From NCBI GenBank assembly GCA_029937205.1, contig JAPYQV010000003.1, positions 1 through 22,007 on the forward strand: a stretch of DNA of 22,007 bases, in the 5' to 3' direction. The notes under the pieces are model-generated. The model saw only the letters and a list, made by a program, of their open reading frames with translations, made no database searches and was not told where the DNA came from. How positions within the stretch are numbered: position 1 is the first letter of the stretch; each line of letters starts with the position of its first letter. This stretch comes from Alphaproteobacteria bacterium. GTDB taxonomy: Bacteria; Pseudomonadota; Alphaproteobacteria; UBA828. Positions 14,742-22,007 of this stretch are shown piece by piece. Made by a program: the position numbers and the translations under genes.

Positions 14742-15869
14742 ATGCCCAAAACCAGCAATACGGAACGCTTGGCCCATATCGACTGTGCTGGCGGCGGCCA
14801 AGTCTGGGTCGATGGCCGTACGCTCTATATTGGTCACATGAACGATCCGAGCGGCACCACCATCGTCGATGTCGACGATCCGAAAAATCCGAAAATTCTC
14901 AATCGCATCGAAATGCCCGAAGGATGGCATTCGCACAAAGTCCGTGTCGCCGACGGAATCATGATCGTCAACCATGAGCGCCTGGGCCAACAAGGCGATG
15001 AAGAATTTGGCGGTGGCCTCGCGATCTACGATGTGGCCGACCCGGCCAATCCGAAATCTATCGGCAAATGGCAGACCCATGGCCGCGGTGTGCATCGCTA
15101 TGATTTCGACGGGCGCTACGCCTATATCTCGCCGACGGTTGAAGGCTATGTCGGCAATATCGTGATGATCCTCGATCTGGCCGATCCGGCGAAGCCTGAG
15201 GAAGTCGGACGCTGGTGGATTCCCGGACAGTGGCAGGCCGGCGGCGAGGCCTATCCCTGGGACGATTGGACACCGCCTCGCTGTCACCACCCGATGCGCG
15301 TGGGCGACCGCCTCTATGTGAGCTATTGGCATCACGGATTTTTCATTCTCGATATCAGCGATATGGCCAATCCGGTGTCGATTTCGGGCCTCAACACCTC
15401 GCCAAACTTCCCCCATCCAACGCACACTTGCCTGCCTTTCCCGGAGCCGCTGAAAGGGCGTGAAGTGATGATCGTCGCCGATGAGGATGTTGCCAAACTG
15501 TGGCCGTGCGCACCGGCCTTCACCTGGGTCTATGATATATCCAACGAACAGAACCCGATCCCGATCTCGACTTTCCAGGTTGACGGTCTCGATCCTGATG
15601 GCGCGCCGCAGCCGGCGATGACCGGATGCCACCAGCCGTCGGAGCGTTTTGTCGGCACCACGGTGCCGTTTGCCTGGTTTGCGCAAGGGTTGCGGCTGAT
15701 CGATTTCGCCGATCCGTACAGCCCGCGCGAAATCGGATTTTACGAGCCGGACCCGCCGGCCGGTTTTGAACGCGCGTCGTCAAACGATGTCACGATCGAT
15801 GATCGCGGCCTGATCTATCTGGTCGATCGCCAAAGTGGCGTCGACATTATTTCCACCTCGGTAATGTAG
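14742..15869 (+). CDS. LVIVD-repeat (beta-propeller-like) protein
   Basis: A 375-residue protein built from repeats of the LVIVD type, for example TTIVDVDDPKNPKIL, LAIYDVADPANPKSI, VMILDLADPAKPEEV, FFILDISDMANPVSI and LRLIDFADPYSPREI. Such repeats predict a beta-propeller. Many LVIVD proteins are exported, but this one has no signal peptide. Histidines and cysteines cluster in GWHSHKV, RGVHRYD, PPRCHHPMRV, HPTHTCLPF and GCHQPS, one per blade region, which is suggestive of a metal or active site in the propeller centre. No enzyme activity is known to me for this exact type. It lies 33 bases after the dioxygenase and 12 before the GST-like gene, so it is probably part of the same pathway. Confidence 0.85.
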   Translation: MPKTSNTERLAHIDCAGGGQVWVDGRTLYIGHMNDPSGTTIVDVDDPKNPKILNRIEMPEGWHSHKVRVADGIMIVNHERLGQQGDEEFGGGLAIYDVADPANPKSIGKWQTHGRGVHRYDFDGRYAYISPTVEGYVGNIVMILDLADPAKPEEVGRWWIPGQWQAGGEAYPWDDWTPPRCHHPMRVGDRLYVSYWHHGFFILDISDMANPVSISGLNTSPNFPHPTHTCLPFPEPLKGREVMIVADEDVAKLWPCAPAFTWVYDISNEQNPIPISTFQVDGLDPDGAPQPAMTGCHQPSERFVGTTVPFAWFAQGLRLIDFADPYSPREIGFYEPDPPAGFERASSNDVTIDDRGLIYLVDRQSGVDIISTSVM

Positions 15870-15881
15870 GAGAATAGTTGA

Positions 15882-16478
15882 ATGCTAAGGCTCTTGGGTC
15901 GCGCGACGTCGGGAAACGTGCAGAAAGTTCTGTGGCTGCTGGAAGAGCTCGGCCTAGAATATGACCGCGAGGATTATGGCCGCCAGTTCGGCAACACGGC
16001 GGATGCGGCCTATTTGGGCCTCAACCCGACAGGCAAGGTACCGACCCTGGTGGACGGCGAGACGGTGGTATGGGAATCGAACACCATTCTGCGCTACCTC
16101 TGCAGCCGCCAGGGCAACAACTTTTTGCCGACCGACCCGGCGGCACGGGCGCGTGCTGAAGTTTGGATGGATTGGCAGTTGGCATCGCTCAACGGTCCCT
16201 ATCTGGACGTCTTTCGCGCTTCCAAAAAACCCGAGGAAGAGCGCGGCGATATTCAAAAATTAGGCGATGCGCTGGCGGCGCAACTGGCATTGCTCGACGG
16301 CCATCTCGAGGGCCGCGACTGGCTTGGCGGCAGCGCCATGACGCTTGCTGAATTTGCGCTCGGCCCGATTATTCCGCGCTGTCTGAATTTTCCCGTAAGT
16401 TTGCCGGACCTCAGCAACCTGCGTCGCTGGCAGGCCGGGCTGGGCGAGCGCGAAGCGTTCCGGAAAGTCGTGGCGTGA
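15882..16478 (+). CDS. Glutathione S-transferase family protein
   Basis: A 198-residue GST. The thioredoxin-like N-terminal domain shows S10 in ATSGNVQKV as the likely catalytic serine, the cis-proline P54 in KVPTL, and the gamma-glutamyl-binding E65-S66 in WESNTILRYL. The helical C-terminal domain follows from about 88. In gentisate degradation a glutathione-dependent maleylpyruvate isomerase of the GST fold follows the dioxygenase, so that role fits the neighbourhood. The sequence itself does not single out isomerase function. AGGAGA precedes the ATG. Confidence 0.9.
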   Translation: MLRLLGRATSGNVQKVLWLLEELGLEYDREDYGRQFGNTADAAYLGLNPTGKVPTLVDGETVVWESNTILRYLCSRQGNNFLPTDPAARARAEVWMDWQLASLNGPYLDVFRASKKPEEERGDIQKLGDALAAQLALLDGHLEGRDWLGGSAMTLAEFALGPIIPRCLNFPVSLPDLSNLRRWQAGLGEREAFRKVVA

Positions 16479-16492
16479 GGGCGGTATAGATT

Positions 16493-17413
16493 ATGAAAAG
16501 CGTTTCGGTTATCGGCATGGGCACCATGGGCCCCGGCATCGCGGCCACCCTGGCGCGCGGCGGCATGACCGTGCGTTGTTACGATACCAGCGCCGAGGCG
16601 CTCGCGAACAGCGCCGGATTGATCAGCGGCGCCTTCGGTGTGCTGGATGCGCTCGGCATGCCGGATAATGGCGACGCGGAACGCATCAGCATGAGCGACA
16701 GTCTGGAAGACTGCGTTGCCGGCGCCGATCTCGTGGTCGAAACCGTGCCGGAGTTACTCGAGCTCAAACTTGAACTGCTCGGCAAGCTCGACGACCTGGT
16801 ATCGCCCGAGTGCGTGTTGGCGAGCGACACGTCCGGCCTGCCGATCACCCGGTTGCAGGAAGGAAATTCCAATCCCGGCCGGGTCATCGGCATGCATTGG
16901 TCCAATCCGCCGCATATAATTCCGATCATCGAGGTCGTCGCCGGACGGGACACCGCGCCGGAGACGGTCGACCGGATGGTCGCCGCCATTCGCCAGATCA
17001 ACCTGCTGCCCATCTTGGTCAAGAAGGACGTTCCGGGATTTGTCGAGAACCGGGTTCTTTATGCCATTATGCGGGAGTGCGTGGATCTCGTTGAGGAAGG
17101 TGTCATTGACGCCGAAGCGCTGGATCAGTGCGTCTCTTGGGGCATCGGCTACAAGCTCGCGGTCGTCGGGCCGATGGCGCTGCTCGATATGGCGGGACTG
17201 GATATTTATCAGGCCGTGGCAAGCTACCTGAACAAGGAATTGAGCACCCGGGGCGATGTCAGCCCGTTGATAACGGAGCGCACCGCCAAGGGGCGCCTCG
17301 GCATCAAGAGCGGCGGCGGTATTTTTGATTACACACCGGAACAGATTTCGGAGCTGCGCCAGGCGCGCGCGCAAAAACTTGTCGCGACGCGTAAGACACT
17401 GGAGAATAAGTAA
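16493..17413 (+). CDS. 3-hydroxyacyl-CoA dehydrogenase family protein
   Basis: A 306-residue NAD-dependent dehydrogenase of the 3-hydroxyacyl-CoA family. The Rossmann loop GMGTMG (8-13) binds NAD, D31 after the second strand favours NADH over NADPH, and the catalytic set is in place: S114 in SDTSGLPI, H135 in HWSNPPHIIP, E147 in EVVAG and N186 in VENR. The C-terminal dimerisation domain ends with GIKSGGGIFDYT as usual. HFFNP, normal around the catalytic histidine, is HWSNP here, a change seen in members that act on other 3-hydroxy substrates such as carnitine or hydroxy acids, so the substrate need not be a CoA ester. GAGGGCGG precedes the ATG; 14 bases separate it from the GST-like gene. Confidence 0.88.
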   Translation: MKSVSVIGMGTMGPGIAATLARGGMTVRCYDTSAEALANSAGLISGAFGVLDALGMPDNGDAERISMSDSLEDCVAGADLVVETVPELLELKLELLGKLDDLVSPECVLASDTSGLPITRLQEGNSNPGRVIGMHWSNPPHIIPIIEVVAGRDTAPETVDRMVAAIRQINLLPILVKKDVPGFVENRVLYAIMRECVDLVEEGVIDAEALDQCVSWGIGYKLAVVGPMALLDMAGLDIYQAVASYLNKELSTRGDVSPLITERTAKGRLGIKSGGGIFDYTPEQISELRQARAQKLVATRKTLENK

Positions 17414-17429
17414 GGAGCTTTGAGAATTG

Positions 17430-17456
17430 GGTGCGGTGTTGTTGACCCACCGCACC
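17430..17456 (+). other. Stem-loop in the gap before the binding-protein gene
   Basis: GGTGCGGTG at 17430-17438 pairs perfectly with CACCGCACC at 17448-17456, a 9-bp stem with a 9-base loop. It is not followed by a T run, so it is not a normal intrinsic terminator. It sits in the longest gap of the operon (98 bases), between enzyme genes and transporter genes, where an RNA processing or stability element would separate their expression. Confidence 0.6.
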
Positions 17457-17511
17457 AGCCGTTTCAAACTGATAGGATCGGTCAGCAATGCAAAATGGGA
17501 GGCTAACTTTA

Positions 17512-18576
17512 ATGCGTAAATTAATTGGAAAAACGATTCGCCGTACCGCCATCGCGGGCCTGGCGCTCGGTGCCCTGGTGGCGGTATCCGCCGGCGTTCA
17601 GGCAGGCGATGTGGTGAAGAAGATCGCCGTACTCGTTCCTGAGCAGGGAACCGATTATGGCTGGAACCAACAGGGCGTCGATGCCGCGCGTGCCGTGGCC
17701 GAAAAATTCGGCCTTGAATTTCTGCCCGCCGAAGGGCTCGGCTATGGCGATGTGCGCCCTACATTGCGCGAATTGGCGGACGAAGGCGCGAGCCTGATGA
17801 TCGCCCATGCCAGCGGCTACAACACGGCGGCGCCCGAGATCGCGGCCGAGACCGGTGTGCCGGTGGCAATTGTTGACCGCCCCGACGGTCTCGTCGCCGG
17901 CCTGGTTGGCGACTACACGCTGAGCGGCCATGACGGCGCCTATCTGGCTGGCATGCTCGCCGCCAAAATGAGCCGTACCGGAACCGTCGGCATCGTTGTC
18001 TCCGGCGAGCCGCCGTCCTGGAATTCCCAATCGGCGGGTTTCGCCATGGGCGTCAAGGCGACCGGCATGGGCTCCAAGATCATCTATGCGGTGATCGGCC
18101 CGGCAGCTTACGGCGATGCCGCCGGCGGCCGCCGCGTCACAGAATCCGTGATATCGGCGGGTGCCGATGTGATCTTCGGCCAGGGCAACGGTTCGAGCTT
18201 TGGCATGATTCAGGCGGTTGAAACCACCAAGGCCGTCGACGGCGGCAAGGCGTGGTTCATCGACGTGATCGGCGACAAGACCGGGCTCGACAAAGGGCAC
18301 CTTCTGTCGTCTGTCCTCTGGGACATGATTCCGGTCTACACCGCCATGGTCGAAGACCTGAACGCGGGCACGTTCGGCACGGTCGGTTACAAAATCGGCT
18401 TGGCCGACGATTCCGTGCGCTTGCTCAAAACCAAGCATATTCCGGACGATATCTGGGATAGTCTGATGAAAGTTCGTCAGCAGATTATCGATGGTTCCGT
18501 TCCGGTCGCGGAAGTTTATGACGCCCAGGATGTTCGGGCTCTGATGACTTCGGTCGAGGCGCCCGCAGCAGAATAG
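17512..18576 (+). CDS. BMP family ABC transporter substrate-binding protein
   Basis: A 354-residue periplasmic binding protein of the BMP/Med/PnrA-like family, which feeds importers for purine nucleosides and related or still unknown ligands. It has a signal peptide (twin arginines at 10-11 but no full Tat motif, hydrophobic core 13-28, predicted cut after VQA at 31). The mature start KKIAVLVPEQGTDYGWNQQGVDAAR is typical, split here as the IAVLVPEQGTDYGW core and the following helix. ADVIFGQGNGSSFGMIQA and GKAWFIDVIGDK are further family blocks. There is no lipobox, so it is a soluble periplasmic protein. The ATG at 17512 follows GGGAGG; the ATG at 17488 lacks a site. Confidence 0.92.
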   Translation: MRKLIGKTIRRTAIAGLALGALVAVSAGVQAGDVVKKIAVLVPEQGTDYGWNQQGVDAARAVAEKFGLEFLPAEGLGYGDVRPTLRELADEGASLMIAHASGYNTAAPEIAAETGVPVAIVDRPDGLVAGLVGDYTLSGHDGAYLAGMLAAKMSRTGTVGIVVSGEPPSWNSQSAGFAMGVKATGMGSKIIYAVIGPAAYGDAAGGRRVTESVISAGADVIFGQGNGSSFGMIQAVETTKAVDGGKAWFIDVIGDKTGLDKGHLLSSVLWDMIPVYTAMVEDLNAGTFGTVGYKIGLADDSVRLLKTKHIPDDIWDSLMKVRQQIIDGSVPVAEVYDAQDVRALMTSVEAPAAE

Positions 18577-18593
18577 AGCGGCCCATCAGTCAC

Positions 18594-18618
18594 GGGGCGG
18601 CTCCTTCGGGGCCGCCCC
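18594..18618 (+). other. Strong GC stem-loop between binding-protein and ATPase genes
   Basis: GGGGCGGCTCC (18594-18604) and GGGGCCGCCCC (18608-18618) form an 11-bp stem with one G-U pair and a 3-base TTC loop. It is followed only by GGTTTG, so it is a poor full terminator. Hairpins here are common in ABC operons, where they protect the upstream binding-protein message and reduce expression of the membrane components. That function is inferred. Confidence 0.75.
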
Positions 18619-18635
18619 GGTTTGGGAAAGCGTCA

Positions 18636-20255
18636 ATGAATAATGAGCCCGGCCAGGCGCCTGCGGTATCGCTGCACGGAATCACCAAACGATTTCCCGG
18701 CGTTGTGGCAAATGACGACATCTCGCTGGATTTCCATGCCGGTGAGGTGCATGTGCTGCTCGGCGAAAACGGCGCCGGAAAATCCACCCTGATCGGCATA
18801 TTGGCCGGGATGCAGCAGCCCGATGGCGGGCATATTGAAATTGCCGGCAAACCGGTGCGGATCACATCGCCGCGCGAGAGCCTGCGTCTTCGCATCGGAA
18901 CGGTCTTTCAGCATGTGCTGCTGGTCGACAGCCTGACGGTTATTGAAAACCTCATGCTGGGCGGCGCCTGGTGGCGCAGGCATGATCGCAAATCCGCGCT
19001 CAAGCGGTTCCGCGAAGTCTCCGAATTGCTCGGCGTTGAAATTGATCCGGATGTGCCGATTGGCCGCTTGTCCCTCGGTCAGCAGCAGCAAGTGGAAATC
19101 ATTCGCGCCCTGTGGCACGGCGGCAATGTGCTGGTTCTGGACGAGCCGACATCCATGCTCACGCCGCAGGGCGTCGAGGAGTTGGGCGCTGTCATGCGGC
19201 GCCTCTGTGATCAGGGAGTCGCGATTATATTTATCACCCACAAGCTGCGCGAAGCCTATGAATTTGGCGACCGGATTTCGGTGTTGCGGCTTGGACGGCT
19301 TGTTGGCGACATCGCGCCGGAGCGTCTCAGTGCCATGGCCGAGGAAGAAGCAACAAACGAAATCATCCGGCTGATGTTCCACGGCGCGCGCGACACAAAG
19401 TCAGATAATGTCGAAACCGATGCCGATGTCGATGCCGATGCGGAAACATTGGTGAGCGAGGGGCAGGGTAGGCGGGCCCGTGTTGCCTTCGACCGCTCGC
19501 TGCCGGCCGTGATCTCGCTCGACGGCGTGACGACGCGCGCCGAGCCGGGAGAGTGCGCGCTGATCGATATCAGCTTTGCCGTGAAGCCCGGTGAAGTGTT
19601 TGGCATCGCTGGCGTCGACGGCAATGGCCAAAAGCATCTCGCCGAAGTGCTCGCCGGCCAACGGCCCGCCTTGTCAGGCGCTATCAAGGTGAGCGGCAAA
19701 CCGGCCAATCACGGTGGTGTGCCGGCGCGCCGGCGTCTCGGCGTGCGCTACATCACCGACGAAAGGCTCGGCGAAGGAACCGTTGCCGGGCATTCGGTGG
19801 CGACAAATCTCGTGCTTAAAGAAATCGGCGCGCCACCATTTTGGCGCCAAGGGATTACCCATTGGGGCCGTATTTTCAGCCACACGCGGCAGGTCATTGA
19901 GACCTACGATATTCGCACCCCTTCGGAACACACACCGCTCGGGCGGTTGTCGGGCGGAAATATCCAAAAACTGCTGCTGGCGCGCGAAATTTCGACCGAT
20001 GCTGCCGTTGTTATCTTCAACAAACCGACCTACGGGCTTGATTTGCAAAATACCCGCCTGTCCCGCGCCCGGATTATTAAGGCAGCGGAATCGGGAATTG
20101 CCACAATCGTTATTTCGACGGAACTCGATGAACTGCTCGAATTGTGCGATCGGATCGGCGTGATGTTCGCTGGCGAATTGTCCGGAATCGTCGACAATCA
20201 GCCCAGCGTGGAAGCGCAAATCGGTCGCCTGATGACGGGGGCAAAGGCGGCATGA
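18636..20255 (+). CDS. ABC transporter ATP-binding protein, two fused ABC domains
   Basis: A 539-residue double ATPase of the sugar/nucleoside importer type, expected at the inner membrane face. Domain 1 is canonical: Walker A GENGAGKS (43-50), Q92, signature LSLGQ (145-149), Walker B VLVLDE (165-170), H202. Domain 2 keeps the signature LSGGN (438-442) but has a degenerate Walker A, GVDGNGQKH (326-334), and Walker B VVIFNKPTYGLD with N462-K463 in place of the acidic pair, so it should not hydrolyse ATP. This asymmetry is normal in the family, though the exact residues vary. A linker of about 40 residues (252-290) holds an Asp-Ala repeat (TDADVDADAE). GGGAAAG precedes the ATG. Confidence 0.93.
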   Translation: MNNEPGQAPAVSLHGITKRFPGVVANDDISLDFHAGEVHVLLGENGAGKSTLIGILAGMQQPDGGHIEIAGKPVRITSPRESLRLRIGTVFQHVLLVDSLTVIENLMLGGAWWRRHDRKSALKRFREVSELLGVEIDPDVPIGRLSLGQQQQVEIIRALWHGGNVLVLDEPTSMLTPQGVEELGAVMRRLCDQGVAIIFITHKLREAYEFGDRISVLRLGRLVGDIAPERLSAMAEEEATNEIIRLMFHGARDTKSDNVETDADVDADAETLVSEGQGRRARVAFDRSLPAVISLDGVTTRAEPGECALIDISFAVKPGEVFGIAGVDGNGQKHLAEVLAGQRPALSGAIKVSGKPANHGGVPARRRLGVRYITDERLGEGTVAGHSVATNLVLKEIGAPPFWRQGITHWGRIFSHTRQVIETYDIRTPSEHTPLGRLSGGNIQKLLLAREISTDAAVVIFNKPTYGLDLQNTRLSRARIIKAAESGIATIVISTELDELLELCDRIGVMFAGELSGIVDNQPSVEAQIGRLMTGAKAA

Positions 20256-20268
20256 CCGTCCCGGCGTC

Positions 20269-21291
20269 ATGACGTCCTCGGTCTTGCGAGTTCTTGTTCC
20301 GATCATTCTGGCGCTTGTCGTCGGCGGGTTGATTCTGCTCGCTCTCGGCAAGGACCCGATCGCCTATTACGAATACGTTCTGCAACGTGGCCTGTTTAGC
20401 TGGTCCGGTTTTCAACAGACCATCATCCGTGCCGCGCCCCTGTTGTTGATTGCATCGGGACTGATCGTTGCCTTCCGGGCCGGCATCTGGAACCTCGGCG
20501 TCGATGGTCAGTTTCTGCTCGCCGCCGTCGCCGCCGCGGCATTGGCGCCGCTCCTTATCACGGCGTTGCCGTCGTGGCTGACCATCATCATCTGCTGCGT
20601 GGTCTCCATTCTGGTCGCAGCGCTGTGGTCGCTGATCCCGGCATTTTTGAAAGCACAATACGGGCTGAACGAGATTGTCACCACATTGATGATGACGTTT
20701 CTCGGCATCAGTTTCGCCAATGTGCTCGTCAAACTGCCGTTCAACGATCCCACCAATAGTGTGCCGCAGACCGAGATTTTACCTGTGGCGGATCGCTTGG
20801 GGCGGTTGTTCGACACCACCATCCACAGCGGCATCATCATCGCCTTGATCGCCGTCTTTGTGGTCCATTTCGTCATGACCAGAACGTCGTTCGGGTTGCG
20901 TCTGCAAATTGTCGGCGCCAATCCACGCGCCGCCAAACATGCTGGATTGAATGTCGGGCGTCTGACCTACGCCACATTTGCCCTCAGTGCCGGCCTGACT
21001 GGCCTCGGTGGCGCGGTGGAAATTCTCGGCGTCTGGGGAACCATGCGGGCGGACTGGAATCCGGCGTACGGATTGCTCGTTGTGCCGCTTGTGTTTCTCG
21101 CCCGCTTCAACGGCATCGCGGTGATCGGCTTTACGCTGTTTTTCGCCATCCTCATGATCGGCGGCGAGAGCGCATCGCGGCGTTTGGGGGTGCCCAATTT
21201 CTATGTGCTGGTTCTGGTCGCCCTGCTTCTCACTTTTCTGGCCCTGGTCGAGTATCTCGACCACGTGTCGCGCCAACGCAAAAAGGCCTGA
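20269..21291 (+). CDS. ABC transporter permease 1 (BMP/nucleoside importer type)
   Basis: A 340-residue inner-membrane permease of the BPD_transp_2 family. Hydrophobic segments start near residue 5 and continue through roughly eight to ten helices. The family blocks FRAGIWNLGVDGQFLLAA (about 69-86), YGLNEIVTTLMMTFL and ASRRLGVPNFYVLVLV are readable, as is the ANPRAAKHAGLNV segment, the likely coupling helix that meets the ATPase. Its start lies 13 bases after the ATPase stop, and a nearer ATG at 20252 runs into a stop after six codons. It should pair with the next permease. Confidence 0.9.
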   Translation: MTSSVLRVLVPIILALVVGGLILLALGKDPIAYYEYVLQRGLFSWSGFQQTIIRAAPLLLIASGLIVAFRAGIWNLGVDGQFLLAAVAAAALAPLLITALPSWLTIIICCVVSILVAALWSLIPAFLKAQYGLNEIVTTLMMTFLGISFANVLVKLPFNDPTNSVPQTEILPVADRLGRLFDTTIHSGIIIALIAVFVVHFVMTRTSFGLRLQIVGANPRAAKHAGLNVGRLTYATFALSAGLTGLGGAVEILGVWGTMRADWNPAYGLLVVPLVFLARFNGIAVIGFTLFFAILMIGGESASRRLGVPNFYVLVLVALLLTFLALVEYLDHVSRQRKKA

Positions 21292-21294
21292 GCG

Positions 21295-22007
21295 ATGGAT
21301 GGACTTTTCACCGAGGCCTTTGTCACCTCGCTGTTCTTCGGTGCCGTGACGGTCGGCATCCCGTTATTGCTTGCCGGCATCGGCGAGCAGATCTCTGAAA
21401 AGGCCGGGGTGCTCAATATCGGCCTCGAAGGCATGATGCTGATGGGGGCTTATGGCGGCTTCGTGACCGCCTATTACAGCGATTCCTTCTGGCTCGGGTT
21501 CATGGTTGGCGGTGTTTCCGGGGCTGTCGTCGCGTCGTTGATGGTATTGTTTTGCGTCATTCTCAGTATGAATCAGATCGTCATCGGCATCGCGCTTACC
21601 ATCGGCGTGGAGGGGCTGACGGCACTGCTCCATCATTTCCAATTCAGCCGCACCTATCCGCGTCTCTCCGAGGTGCCGAGCCTGGATATTCCGCTGCTGC
21701 AGGAAATTCCGGTGATCGGCCACGCATTTTTTGAACGCCACGGCATCGTCTATCTTGCCGTGCTGCTGGTCGTCGTTGTGGCCTGGCTGTTCAAGCGCAC
21801 CCATGTCGGGCTCAATCTCCAGGCGGCGGGCGACAAGCCGGCGGCACTTGATGCTGCCGGGGTCGACGTCAAGATCACGCGCGCTGCCGCGGTACTCACC
21901 ACCGGATTTCTCGCCGGTCTTGGCGGCGCCTTCATGGCCAATATCGGTGCCGGCCTGTTTGTGCCCTTCATGACCCATGGCAACGGTTTTATCGCTATCG
22001 TCCTCGC
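21295..22007 (+). CDS. ABC transporter permease 2, partial at the window end
   Basis: The first 237 residues of the second permease of the importer (family length about 300). It begins MDGLFTEAFVTSLFFGAVTV, then shows the family block EKAGVLNIGLEGMMLMGAYGG, the helix MNQIVIGIALTIG, and the coupling region NLQAAGDKPAALDAAGVDV. The last visible part is GLGGAFMANIGAGLFVPFM. Its ATG at 21295 is three bases after the previous stop. The reading frame is open to the end of the window. Confidence 0.92.
   Translation, partial: MDGLFTEAFVTSLFFGAVTVGIPLLLAGIGEQISEKAGVLNIGLEGMMLMGAYGGFVTAYYSDSFWLGFMVGGVSGAVVASLMVLFCVILSMNQIVIGIALTIGVEGLTALLHHFQFSRTYPRLSEVPSLDIPLLQEIPVIGHAFFERHGIVYLAVLLVVVVAWLFKRTHVGLNLQAAGDKPAALDAAGVDVKITRAAAVLTTGFLAGLGGAFMANIGAGLFVPFMTHGNGFIAIVL

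Noticed and set aside
14070..15686. 538-residue open frame on the minus strand
   Set aside because: It lies antisense to the dioxygenase and LVIVD genes, crosses their boundary, is rich in R/H/D typical of antisense frames in GC-rich DNA, and shows no family motif.
17521..18438. 305-residue minus-strand open frame
   Set aside because: Antisense shadow of the BMP binding protein.
18594..18618. Intrinsic terminator after the binding-protein gene
   Set aside because: The stem is strong, but only three T residues follow and the ATPase gene begins 17 bases later with a good ribosome site.

Overview
The window looks like a piece of an alphaproteobacterial chromosome. It is GC-rich and densely coded, HspQ and ZapE are adjacent, RF3 is present, and small catabolic operons are separated by short divergent promoter regions. 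I name no genus. No rRNA, tRNA, CRISPR array, transposase or integrase was seen. All identifications come from reading motifs; no database search was run.

Layout. Bases 1-1244 (minus) hold the N-terminal three quarters of release factor 3 (prfC). A VapBC-type toxin-antitoxin pair follows (1545-2209, plus); its leader carries a 42-bp-spaced duplicated operator-like repeat. Then come an exported Sel1-repeat protein (2221-3126, minus) and a GFA/DUF636 zinc protein (3206-3649, minus). Bases 3774-7713 (plus) form a nitrile-metabolism operon: acyl-CoA synthetase, full-length nitrile hydratase beta, cobalt-type alpha, a second beta encoded as two separate genes (N half and C half), and a nitrile hydratase accessory protein. 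An HSL-type alpha/beta hydrolase converges on it (7715-8659, minus). hspQ and zapE follow (8838-10319, plus), then a cysteine-rich protein of unknown function behind a convincing Fur box (10437-11015, plus).

The right half is a catabolic and transport region. A class III aminotransferase (11035-12429) and a GntR/FadR-type regulator (12556-13329) lie on the minus strand. A long plus-strand operon starts divergently at 13593: gentisate-dioxygenase-like bicupin, LVIVD-repeat protein, glutathione S-transferase-like protein, 3-hydroxyacyl-CoA-dehydrogenase-like protein, then a complete BMP-type ABC importer (binding protein, double ATPase, two permeases; the last is cut by the window end). The layout suggests import of one small molecule, its breakdown by the enzymes, and control by the divergent regulator. 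The substrate cannot be read from the sequence.

The most unusual item is the nitrile hydratase operon. It encodes a fused beta subunit and a split beta subunit that are clear paralogues (about 83% identical over the 110-residue C-terminal half, about two thirds identical over the N-terminal half, by hand alignment). Their junctions can be aligned and differ by a net 2 nucleotides. The right-hand operon is the best candidate for an undescribed pathway. The Fur-box gene is the best candidate for an uncharacterised iron-regulated protein.
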